Shown here: in pieces, positions 39,601 through 51,600 of the stretch | Layout of the letters: every line of letters starts with the position of its first letter | Position numbering within the stretch: the stretch's first letter is position 1 | Made by a program: the position numbers and the translations under genes | NCBI GenBank assembly: GCA_029168955.1 | Contig: JAPDOI010000703.1 | Location: forward strand, 242,225 to 306,224 | Source: Aplectana chamaeleonis | Lineage: Eukaryota; Nematoda; Chromadorea; Rhabditida; Cosmocercidae | DNA: 64,000 nt | Direction of reading: 5' to 3' | Notes under the pieces: generated by a model | Databases searched by the model: none | Seen by the model: the letters and a program-made list of their open reading frames with translations, nothing else | Told to the model about the DNA's origin: nothing

Positions 39601-42600
39601 ATGGGAAACATTGAGGTCAGCGATATATTTCACAGCAAGCAAAAATTGACCGCGCCGCAAGCCAACGCGACGTTCACGCCCCAGTTTTTTTAATCTGCCA
39701 TTGAAGAGCCATAATTCCACTGCAATTAACGAACTCATTTTAACACGATTTTAGCACTTTTTCGATAACCGTTAATCGTTAATTTTCCAAAATAAACCGC
39801 GTTAACCCGTTAATGCGTTAACACGTTAACGTTATAACGCACAGCCCTGGCTGGTGTGGACCTATATCACACTAGATTTTATTGTTTTTTCACGTTTTGT
39901 TCAACGATTATTTATTTTCGCAGGATGAGCCTATCATTTCTGAACGGTGAAAAAACCGAAAATTTACCTTAAATTTGTTCAAAATCGTGGAGTATTCATA
40001 AGATTGAGTAAGCACAGGTTTTTTGCACTGCTGAATTCAATGGTAAACAGTATGGATCGCCAAACTGTAAAGCGTTTTGAAAACCTTGATTTTCAAGGGT
40101 GAGCCTATCATTTCTGAACGCACTGTACACTAGTCACAAACACCTAACCGATAGAGCGGTGGTCTTATCCTTCGCTTATTGTGTTCATTCACGCATGTTT
40201 TGTTACGCACATTACTCGCGTCACTGCAAAGAAACAAACGCAGAAAAACTAAAGCGAATAACTGAAGTTCTCCATTGGCATCTCCGAGTTGAATCAACTG
40301 GTCGGAACTCTTAAAATGTTGATATACCTCTACACAGGTCGATTTCAAATCCCAGAGCAGATTTTCTATGTATCTTCCATCGAGCTCTGTGATAAATTCA
40401 CCAAAGTCGAGCCTAAAAATGACAAAAGCGCAATTACGCAGACGATACATAATATTTTCTACGTTCTACTACAGAGCTAATATCGACTAATATCGATTGT
40501 AATACATACCCTGTTTTCGGTAGAAAAATGTTGAATGCATAGGATTTGTCCATATATTGGAGTGAGAGAACTTGCACATCCGCGTTTTCAGTGTAGATGT
40601 AATAAGGGCGCCAACCATTCATGAACTCTATCTAAAAAATGGAAAGCTTCCATTGTAGCAATGTTCAATACCAGTGTTTTACCTTTTGCGCGTTTTGCAA
40701 GAAACTCACAAAAAGCGTTCTTCGCGCCTTTCTATCACAACCTTGTTCATATCAGCATCGTAGGATCATTTTTCTAAGGTGGCACATGGCTCATTCTTGA
40801 ACAACGCATACAGGAGTGGCACAATCAACCGAGTGCGTGAAACTCGATGACTCAGTTGGGATTTGAATGCGTCTAGGATTATATAGACGAGTGTCAATAT
40901 CCACAAGCCAAAGGCCTCAGATAGTTACGTTAAACAGGTTCTGTATTAATCAGTGAAATCCACATACGGCCCTTGAAAGAGACCCTGGAAGATTACGGCA
41001 AAAATCTGGCAGATAAAGAGGAAATTCGTCAAAAAATTACGTGAGAATTACTAATACTATTAAGATGAATTCCGTAGGACTCAGAAAGCTTCTACGAAAC
41101 CAAGATTTTTCTATGAGATGCTCTCATTACCAGATTGAATACATTTTAGTTAGTGTTTTCACAAAAATAGAATTAACAAGCTCATATAGCTTGTGTATAT
41201 GTGTCGCGGACGGAGGGAGGTACCGGCCTGTCGCAGTAACAAGGGGTGTACCAGGTCTTCCCCGGTGCACCGTTTAGCAGAAGAAGCCGGTCAGCCGCAG
41301 ACAGTTTACTCAACTGTTGTTTATATCGCTTACAGTGCTGGGGTGGCCGTGTAGATAAGTCGAAAACCCACAAATTGATTTACCTTTTCTTTCGCCAACT
41401 CGATTGATTGTGTTAGGCCTTGTTTCGCCTTAAGACATGCGTGAGATCAAAAGAAAGAGCTTTTGAGCCAACCGCACATCCCTGCGGTGACTATTACCAG
41501 AAGCCGATGTGGCTCAGCCAACTTGCAGACCGCTCGACCAATGTCGGAGCCCGAATGCCGGCTTCCGGGGGCGGCATGCATGAACGCTGCGAAGAAGGTC
41601 AGGGAGCCGCCCAACGTCAAGCCAACGGCATGTTTTTCGGGTCACCTCTGGCTCGACGCTTCGCACGGAGGACGCGGAGCGGCTCCCTGACCTTCTTCAT
41701 GCATGCCGCCCCTGAACAGCAACGGCTGCTATAAGACGTATCCCGGGAGGGCATCGCTGCCATTCGGCGCTGGGCAGATCACTGAACCGAAGACAACCGC
41801 CTTTTATAGCCAGCGCGGGGAGAGGGGTGAGGCAGCGGGGCAAGCCCCGCCTTCTAGCGGCTGGCGTAGTAAGGAAAATGACAAAAAAATTATAGCGATA
41901 AATTCATTTTTTATCGTTCTTCCTGCGTGTGTCAATTGTAAAGAATTTAGGTCAATTGATAATGTCCGTGACTGGGGGAAAACTCACCTTTTTTCGAGGT
42001 TTTCGATGTTTTTTATCTTGAGAAATCAGGAAAAATTACAAATTTGCCATCGATGATGGCTCGAGGTAGGCATCCTACAGTATGCCTAGTGGGAGTATGT
42101 ACGCCACCAGACAACCGCCTTTTCGTTGCCTTGGACTGCATCCTCTGTTCCGGAGAGGAATTTGATCCTTGTTATCGCGTGCGTTTGCACGCGTATGCTG
42201 CGCCTCCTTCTCCCACTCATTTTTCGCTGTCTCTTCCCTCACTCCGCACAAGCGCGCGAAGGAACGCGGTAAGTTTGGCTCCGAAACAGAGGATATGTAC
42301 CAATAAGCCGTGGAATTGCATTATAATCACTGTTATCCAATCACGGTTACCAAGTACGGGTTAAGACCAGATTGTTATGTACCACCACTGAAATTTAGGA
42401 GAAAGTTACCTGACGGGTCTTCCCCTCTCGGCCGAAAAACGTTTCAATTGTATTCGAGCCTTTGCTGAACCTGTCTTTCCATTCAGCAGTAAAATAAATG
42501 GCGTTTGCAATGACCAAGGATGATCCTGGAAAAACATTTTTAAGGACTATGTACTGGCAGTTTTTAGCTAAATGAGGTTGCCAGGTAGAATCCTTGAATT

Positions 42601-45600
42601 GGCCTAGAATTATGTACTACCTGTCTCCGATTTTTTTTTCGATCATAATATTAAAATACTTACAAGGGAGGTACACAACGCGTAGGTGGCATCTGAAAAA
42701 ACGAACCGATTTCTACCCAAAAATGGTGTCGTTCGGTGGTGTGGCAGCAAATAAAGAAGAAACAGCAAAGAAAAACGTCCAGAATCAGCTAAAATAACGG
42801 TTTCTAACGTTGAGGGCGTGAACGAGCCTACTGGCCCTGCTACATAGTTCCCGCGAACGCTCAGCAAGCGCGCACTAATCGCAAAAAAAGCGCGAATGGA
42901 TCAGGCTGGACTCCCCAGTTTCTTGGCAACTTGCCATCGAAAACGCGCGCGGCGCCCCAAGTTCGTCCGAATGGGGCGGACCGGGATAAACAGGCGTACT
43001 GGGAGAACATTCAGAGTCGTTTTTATCGATTTCTGGCCCGTTTTCCTTGATTTCTCCGACCCTGTTCCCTCCAGCATCTGCCAACTTAGTGTTTCACACT
43101 GAAACCTTGAGAACGAGATTTATCGTAGACACTGTCTTTCACACAGTATTTCGATTCGAGAAATGTGATTTTACCAAAACTTTGTCCAGTGGGGGTTATT
43201 TTTTGGAGCGAAACACAATCTCAGACGTTCGCCGTTGTCTACAGGACACCGCTGGCGAACAGGCAGCTCTACGCGGGGCCGTCTCGGTCTGCTGTTGAGA
43301 AGGGGACGACGGGCTGTTAAACAGCCCATCCACCAACAATCCCGCCGAGTGCCACACATTGATGCAGACCGAGTTGTTGTCTACAGGACGACAAATCGAG
43401 ATTTCTACGGCGGTGAAGGTCGATGAGCTGTTCTACAGAACATTCGCGAAAAGGGGTGTTGGTAACGTCCATCAATCAATGTATCCTGAAGTCAATGCAT
43501 CAATGCCGTCCGAGTTCTCATTTTTGGTTATGTTAGATTCGCAATTCGTTTTTTTATAATGCTGTAGACTTCTATAGTAATTCTTCTGATTTTTTGATTA
43601 TGTGAGATCTGTGATTCGGTTTTAATAACGTCTTTCCGAGGAAGGGGTGTTGGGGCCTGCCGAGAGGTGGACCTCGCGGAGTTCCCCGCGGTGGACCCGA
43701 AGGATTCCGTGGTTCACGAAGCTTTCAGCTACCGCTTTCGTAGGCAGATTTCGGTTTTTTCCGTCCGTTTATGTGTGTCATTTGCGTCGTCGTTTCAAGA
43801 TGTTTGAGAGGAATCTCTGATCATTCGATGGTGTTTGTTTACCCTGATTTCCATCCATGTTGTCAATACTCGAGGAGAGGTAAATGTAGCTCGGAGAAAA
43901 AATGTAGAATAAAAAATAAGCGTAGTTAGCCGATATCACCTTTCCTGGTTAGCAAGGAAAGCCATTTTAGCGTAGTCTGGAACGAGCGAAATGGAGTATA
44001 TTGCTGCGTGCTCATAAAAATCGCCGCATTCAATGCGTGTCGAATATGTATCCAACTCGAATGAGCACACCCATTGAAAGGGTGTAATGCAGGGAGACGT
44101 GCTCCAAATAGCACCACGTGCTGCAAATTTGTACCGCAGGAGCACGTGTTGCAAAATTCAAATTTTAGGAGCGCGTACTGCAAGGTAGTCTAGCGTTATC
44201 GTAGCAGCACACCGACATGCAAATCGGCCAGCTCGCCGAGCACCATCTGGGGCCGCGAGCGGTTGGACAAGGTCTCCAGCGGCTGAGCGAGCGAAGCACC
44301 GCAAACTCGGGTAATTGAACCAGCTAGGCTGCCGCTTTTTACGAAGTATTCGAATTTCGAATATCATTCGGAAGTCCGTTTTCGAATTATTCGAATATTA
44401 TTCGAAAACCCAAATTCTCGACTTTGGAATTTTGAATGATTCGAAATTCCAAAAATCATTCGAATAATTTTCGAATATAACAATTCGGTCAGAAGTATAC
44501 CAAATAGCCAACCTGGAAAAAATTGGGACACGAAGAAACATTTTAGTTTTTATGGTCCACCTACCGTTCTGAGATAGAAACTTTTTATGATCTGCGATTA
44601 GGCCAGAGTCACTCACAGCTTTAACTACTAGTAGCGAGTGTACTTTGACCGAATCGAATTACTCGAATATTCATTCGACTGGGAAATTTGACTTTGAAAA
44701 GTCGAATATTCGAAAGATGTCCATTTCTGAATAATTCGAAAAACCGAACATTCGAAAATTGCGAATTCCCGAATTATTCGAAAACCGACTATTCGAAGCG
44801 TTCAAATTAGAGAATTATTCGAAAAACTCAAAGTCCGAAATATTCTAAAATTCGAGTATTCGAAACAAAATTGAAAATGTAAAAGTATAGCAGCAAGGGC
44901 ATCCTCGCAAGGTACCCCATTTTGCTCATTGTGGACTACGCTAAAATGGCATTTCCATAAAGTAGTATATAACGACTGTGACTAAGCAGTAGAGTGCTGT
45001 CCGCATAAGAACGTCTGTGAAGATGATCTGTTAATACTATCTGATCATTAATTGATTGTTCCATGTTTGTTGATTAACATGAAATGTACTTTGCTCATAA
45101 CCGTTTGTGGCAGACACGTTGATCGTTCTCTGAGTCGACCCCACGTGACAAACCTCAATTAAACTCTGGTACCGCCGTAGTGACCTGTTGATTTCGATTA
45201 TCACAGCGCGGAGCGGTGGCTTTTTCGTCGGAACCTCCTTATCACTAGTTATATTTCACCGGGGCTCACCGCTCCGCTGCTGGTATTGATCGAAATCAAC
45301 AGGTCACTACGGCGGTACCAGAGTTTAGCTTGCAGGGTGGCCCACTTCCGTTGGGCGCTCTCTTCCCTCGCCGCACTATCTCATCGCCCCCTGCCTTATC
45401 ATTCGTTATCAGTCGATATCACTCACCGCCTATAAATAGCGACACCATTGATCGCCAGAACAGTTCAGTCGGTTCTTCGTTCTTCGACCGCACATTTTCT
45501 GGCCTCACCTCTTCCTCCTGTTTCCTCTAGTGAACTCTTTTCTTGAGTGCAACCAAGACCATCCGCGCAATACACAAAGGTTCACAAGAATCGAATGATG

Positions 45601-48600
45601 AGAGCCGCAGTGAAACCTGGCATAATGTCAAAAGGGTCTGCGCCGAGGTAAATGAAGTGTTAACTCTACCTTCGACGCAAAAGTGGTAGACGCATATGGT
45701 GAGGATAGCGTTCCTTTGGGACATCCCACTGCGAGCCTGGTAACCAGTCCGAGACACGGGGATTCCAAATACCACCCATGGCAAGTGACCGTATTCCTCA
45801 ATCAGTTGAGGAAATTCGCTCTTAACACTATCACGCTACCGACTTTCTTCTCAGCCAAGAGTGTCAAGCGCGACCAAAAGGACGAACCACACGACAACGA
45901 CGACGCACCACCGAAGAGGCAGCCAGCCCCAACCGCAAAGCCGAAAGCCGTACGACCGCAAGTGATGAACCCACGTGACCTGAAGAAAGAACGGGATCAC
46001 AACACGCACCTTGTCCGTCAGAAAGGGAAGCACTTGAAGAAATAAGCCGCCAGTGCCTGGCTTGCCCATGGAGGGGCAAGTGAAGATGATCTGTTGATAC
46101 TATCTGCTCATTGCTTGTTCCATGTTTTTTGAATAACATGATATGTACTTTGCTCCTCACCGTTTGTGGCAGACATGTTCATCGTTCTCTGAGTTGACCC
46201 CACGTGGCAACCACAATTAGCAGGCAGGGTGGCCTACTTCCGGTGGGCGCTCTCTTCCCTCGCCGCACTATCTCATCGCCCCCTGCCTTATCATTTGTTA
46301 TCAGTCGATATCACTCACCGCCCATAAATAGCGACACGATTGGTCGCCAGGACAGTTCAGTCACTTCTTCGCTCTTCGGCCGCACATTTTCTGACCTCAC
46401 CTCTTGTTCCTCTTGTTTCCTCTAATAAACTCTTTTCTTGAGTGCAACCTAGACCATCCGCGCAATGCACAAAGGTTCACAGGAAACCCACACGCCACTA
46501 TTGAAATAAAGTAACGTCGGCATGGATCCTGATGAGACTTTGCGTTTACTATTGAAGGTTGGCGCAAGATGTTAGTTTTCCCCTAGAAAATTTGGTCGAG
46601 AGGGTCCAATTTCTCTGTTCCTATTAGATTGGAACCAAAAGAGAGAAAATCGAGCCTCATTATCAAGCTTCTTATAAAGGTAAACCCCTTTCAATTGCTG
46701 GCGTCATAAGGCGGCTGATGCTTCACTGCGATGGTAATATCAGGTCTACGGGATGTTAATAGGATGTGAACGCGGAATCGGGGATGAAGACCCTCCTCCG
46801 ATGGGATTTCTACAGCAAAAGCATTTACGCGGATAGGTTGTCTACGGCATCATGGAGGGGGGCGACGGGCAGTTCTCGAGGGGCGATCCCTGCCCCTTTT
46901 GGATGTCTACAGGGAGCATTGTGTGAGGTGACGTCTTATCCGTGTCCTGTAGACAACGGCTAACATCTGAGGTTATGAGGTCTGTTCACAGATTATCAAA
47001 AGACAGTGGCCCGTTTTGGAAGGTGCAAAAAACACAAAAACAATCGTTCCAGGTTTTCGAAGTGTCTTGATGCCTTTTATGGCATGATATATGATCACAA
47101 GTTAGCAAAAGGTAGCTGAGTTGAACGCAAAGCTCAGAAGTCAGGCAGGACTCGAACCTGCATTGCACGCTTTCCGGGAGGGAGTGTCACCATTACACCA
47201 CCGACACCCCAATCTGCATCACTTAGCTATTCACACATGTGCTGTGTAGGCACAACAGCAATCACTCGTTGACGGGTATGATCTGGTAAGCACATATCGG
47301 CATTAAATCCAGTTAAGCTGAGGCCTTTGAAGATTGAATTTTGATGTTTTTGAAGTGTTTGGTTTCAAGCATATAACTTTTTGAAACCAGCAGTTCGGGT
47401 CTAGATATTACACATTAGTACTATGGATACCCAAGAGAATCTAACAATACAATTCGTTTTCGCAGATGCCACTTACGCTTTGTATACTTCCCTTGTTAGC
47501 CATCGCTTTACCTGTAAATGAATTTTCATTCACCACGTCACTGATTTTTCCTTCAGTCATTTTGCTCACGAAGTCATTCACGATCTGAATTTATTCAAGA
47601 TATTGATTGCGGAGCTGAAAGCAGACTCAGGCGGATTAAAAACAATTAAACTAAAAAATAGTGGGGTGTTTTCAATGGAGAGGAAGCTTCTGACAAAGCT
47701 AAATAATGCAGATTCTTACAAAAGGAAATCAATCATATTGTGATAGGGAGAAAAAGAAGAGAGGGAACAATACCAGCTCTATAACAGTACAAGTGAAGAA
47801 CGTTTTCAAGTGATGTAGAAGCAGTATCATAGCTCACAAGACTTACTTTAAGGCGAGGTTCACGCATTAATGGAGCCTATTAATGCTTTAATCCTTCACT
47901 TCGTAGATTGGACAACGTACGTCCCCCATTAAAATTTAGATTTTCCTAATTCTAAAAAAACGATTAAAAATATCCGCGAAATTCTCTACAAAATGCCTAA
48001 CAACCCTCCCATAATTTTAACCCATTCACGACCACGTGTCCCACCGGTGGGACACGCGTTGACTACCGCTTCGGACCGCGTGTCCCACCGGTGGAACACC
48101 CTTTTCAAAAATCGATTTCTCCGCCACAAGAAACTACTTTGTAACCTACATATGATCACTGTCTTGACCTACGCAAGACAAAAATAAAAACCTTGTGGTC
48201 CATCAGTAGGTCAAATGCAACAACATATTTAGAATTTTCTAAAATCAGGTGGGCTAAAGTAGAGGAAAAAACGGCTGTATGTAACTTTAGAAGCACCTTA
48301 TGATTTCTTTTTTCTTCTATTGCTAGCTTTCAGGTTGCCTAGTATGAACCTATCGTTTAAAACTCGTTCATTTTCTCAAAGCGTTGCAGCTCATTTGACT
48401 CCGTTTTGGTTTTGAGTAATTGTTTCTCGATAACGAAAGCGTTTCGGAAGCTCAAACTCTGACACTGTCCGACCATTGTTGCTAGTTACAATATAGACAC
48501 AATAAAGCGAAAGCAATTACCCGTGGAACGCTATTCAAGCCAGTGTGTCCCACCGGTGGGACACGTTATACGGTGACGCAATGTTGCACGCGGTCCGAAC

Positions 48601-51600
48601 GTGCAGCCACCCAAAATTAGACGTGGTCGCGAATGGGTAGAAGGCAGCGTTCGCGATAATCTTCGATTTTTAGATTATTGCTAATTCGATTGCTTAGCTC
48701 CCAGGTAGAACTAAAATAGCGAAGAAATCGAAAAAACGCACCAGAAGTGCACGAAATCCTCAAATATCACCCCGCCTCCTTAAGTCTCACCGAAACTGTT
48801 CTCTGTGACAATGAAAACTTTCAGGAAACCGTCTCTTGCATTTCTCTACTCTCTGCTGCATCGCACGTTCTTCCAGACCCAAACCAAAACTGCTCTGCCC
48901 AAAAAATCCGTTTTTGATGAGCCCCATTTTTTTTCTGGTGACAACCACCGTGAACATGTTCATCAAATCGAACAACTAGTCCAGGCCAGAAAATAATGTC
49001 ACCTAAATAAAACGGCTTAGTGCGTTTCTCGCTAATTTGCGTAACACTTGGTTGCCAACGCATTGATTTGAGTGAAAAACTCGTGAACGAAAGTTATCGT
49101 GAACACTGCCTTCAAAATCATGGAAAATATTGCAAATACCCGTTTTTTCGTTGTCCAGTACCGTTGTCCATAACGGCGTCTTTGGCCGAAACAAGCAAAG
49201 CAGATTTTTTAAAAGAAAACCCTGAGGTTCCAGAGATCCTATTCTCATCCTAGGCCCACCCTCTAGAAACTACGGTAAGATAGCAGTATTTTAAACTGTA
49301 GCCAAAGTTTTAGCCCATAATGCGCACTTTCAGACGAGTTACATGCATTAACAAAGCCTATTAATGCTTTGGTCCTCCCCTTCGTAGATTGGGCAACGTA
49401 CGTCACTTCATAAAATTCAAGATTTTCTCAATTTTAATTTTTTTTGGAATCTCCATGAAATCCTCTACAAACTGAAAGCTAACATCCCTACCATTGCTTA
49501 AAATTGTGGAGAAAATAGCCCAAAACCCGTTTTGACGTTGTCCAATACCGTTGTCCATAACCGCGCCTTCGGCCGATATTGAATAACGCAGGTTTTTCTT
49601 TCAAAAAAGCGACATTGGAATCCCGGAGATTCTATTTTCATTCTGGGCCTGCCCTCTACAAACTACGGTAAGATCGCCTGGATGCCCAGCAGCATAAAGT
49701 ATTTATGAGCAATATTCCAAATTGCACTGCGGCGAGAAATGACGAGCTCCAAAGCCAGACCGAGCTAAGTGGGTGGCTTTGGAGCGCGGAAACTGCAAAA
49801 TCTTCAGAAAGAGCAAGTCAAAACTACACTCTCCGAAGCTCATCTGTAGGGTAGGGAGAGTATTTATTGAAGGCAGCATACACGCTCGTAAACGTGGCTG
49901 AGATAACTACGGAAAAGGAATGGTATGGGACATAACACAACACCTACGCATTTTGATGCGTCAGAAACGACCCACAATGACGCTACATGAGTAAGATTTT
50001 GGCCCCGCCCCTGTATCTGCCCCTGCCCCATGTACTTGTGTTCTCCTCCAGAACAGGGGCGCTGGGCCATTCCCACCGTCGTCGATGTGTGTGGTTTACC
50101 TATTGCACATATTCTATCACCCACAAAGGTCGCCGACGGTGGGAATGGCCCACCACCTCTTTTCGGAGGAGGAAGCACATACAGGGGGCGGGGAACTAGA
50201 GGGGCGGGGCCAATTTCTCACTCACGTAGCGTGACATGTGGATCGAATCCACACCGCGGGTGTGGCTGAGCAGCAGTTCGGCTAGCACACGCGACGCGCG
50301 ACGGAAAAACGCTGTGCGCGCTCATCGTCCTTGGGGCGCGTTAACCGAGGACCTTTGAAAAAAGTAGTCGTTGTCTCATTGTAGCCGTCCCCTTTACCAT
50401 TTTCTGCATTTTATTCATGTTTTTTTGTTTAGACGCAATGCTTCTCACATACCATCGTTTCAATGGAATTCGCACTTTTTATACGTTTTTTTTAGAGTTC
50501 TTTTTGTTTGCTTTTTGGAGTGGAGTGGTAGATGATGATATTGATTCCGACGCCGACCCTACGTCTGACACATCAACCTACATGAACAAAATGCAAAAAG
50601 CGATAAAGGGGAACGGCTAAAATGGAAGAACAACAACTTTTTTGAGTGCCCTCGGTTAACGCGCCCCCAAAGACGATGAGCGCGCACAGCGTTTAACCGT
50701 CGCGCGCGTCGTGTGTACCAGCCGAACTGCTCCTTAGCAACACCCGCGGTATGGATTCGATCCACATGCCACGTAGCGTCATTGTGGGACGTTTTCGACG
50801 TTTCAAAACGCATAGGCGTTGTATTCTGAGCCAAACCATTCTATTTCCGTAGTTATCTCAACCAAGTTTAAGAGCGTGTATGCTGTCTTTAGATAAGAAA
50901 TTCAACTAACAATTAAAAACGTTTTTACTGTGCTTCTCTGGACCGAATTCCAGTCCGCAATTGCAAGTCGAGTTTCCAGCGCCAAAGCCGACTCGATGTG
51001 ACTTTTTTATACAGTTTTCTTAAATTTGTTCTAGTTATCAGTTTCCAAAACCCACCTAGAGTCAGCAGATCGGCGGCTACGGCGCTGGAAGCTCTTCCGA
51101 CTCTAAAGCGCGCGGCCGCGAAGCGTGTCGAGACGCGATCGCGGACCGGAATTTGGCCCAGAGAAGGACTATACATCAAAAACTATTTTTTTCGGAATCT
51201 GGAGGACGTAAAAGTCTTGGACATTATTTACAAAAATTTGAACTTCAAAAGGGGGGGGGCTAGCCCCGCCGAGGTCCTGGACAACAGACTGTCTGACCCT
51301 GGCTAAGGGACAAAAGCCTAACCATTTTTTTTCAATTGCAAGCCTCATTTCCAATATGCGATAGGGAATACCTTTGCAGATGCATCCCCATCGTTGAAAT
51401 CCAATGACTGTATTTCGGCTGCATAGTTCTGCGTAATCGTTTCCTTATAGGAGATTTCAATAGAATATCCGTCGCTGAAAATTCGATCCATGATGATTTG
51501 TGGCACTGTTTCAAGAGTTCCTCTTGACACAGTACCACAACTCTTTACGGAGTTCAATCAATAATTAATCGATGCTTTGAGTTTGAAGAACAAATTCGGA

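Larger units (their letters stand above)
45018..46481 (+). mobile_element. Short LTR retroelement (internally deleted or TRIM-like)
   Basis: Two direct long terminal repeats, 45018-45586 and 46081-46481, both begin TGAAGATGATCTGTT and end AAAGGTTCACA. A polypurine tract (GGAGGGGCAAG) immediately precedes the right LTR, which fixes plus-strand orientation. Internal DNA is only 494 bp, so gag and pol are missing apart from one short ORF. No convincing primer-binding site follows the left LTR, and no target duplication is visible. It lies in serpin intron 4 in the opposite orientation to the gene. Confidence 0.87.
47853..49283 (+). repeat. Tandem duplication, first copy (interrupted by two MITEs)
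   Basis: 47853-48020 plus 49111-49283 together match 49322-49672. Shared landmarks are CCTATTAATGCTTT, CTTCGTAGATTGG, GTTGTCCAGTACCG and CTACGGTAAGAT. Confidence 0.85.

Noticed and set aside
40690..40735. Minus-strand reading RRTLFVSFLQNAQK, first taken for part of a serpin exon before exon 6
   Set aside because: A TGA lies directly upstream, and the true preceding exon at 42410-42525 fits phase and family perfectly.
41110..41200. Minus-strand reading LYELVNSIFVKTLTKMYSIW, resembling the serpin NAIYF block
   Set aside because: Wrong phase, followed at once by a stop, and superseded by exon 5.
50230..50300. tRNA-like T arm (GTGGATCGAATCCAC)
   Set aside because: It is part of a longer foldback arm present twice. 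No complete tRNA fold was found.
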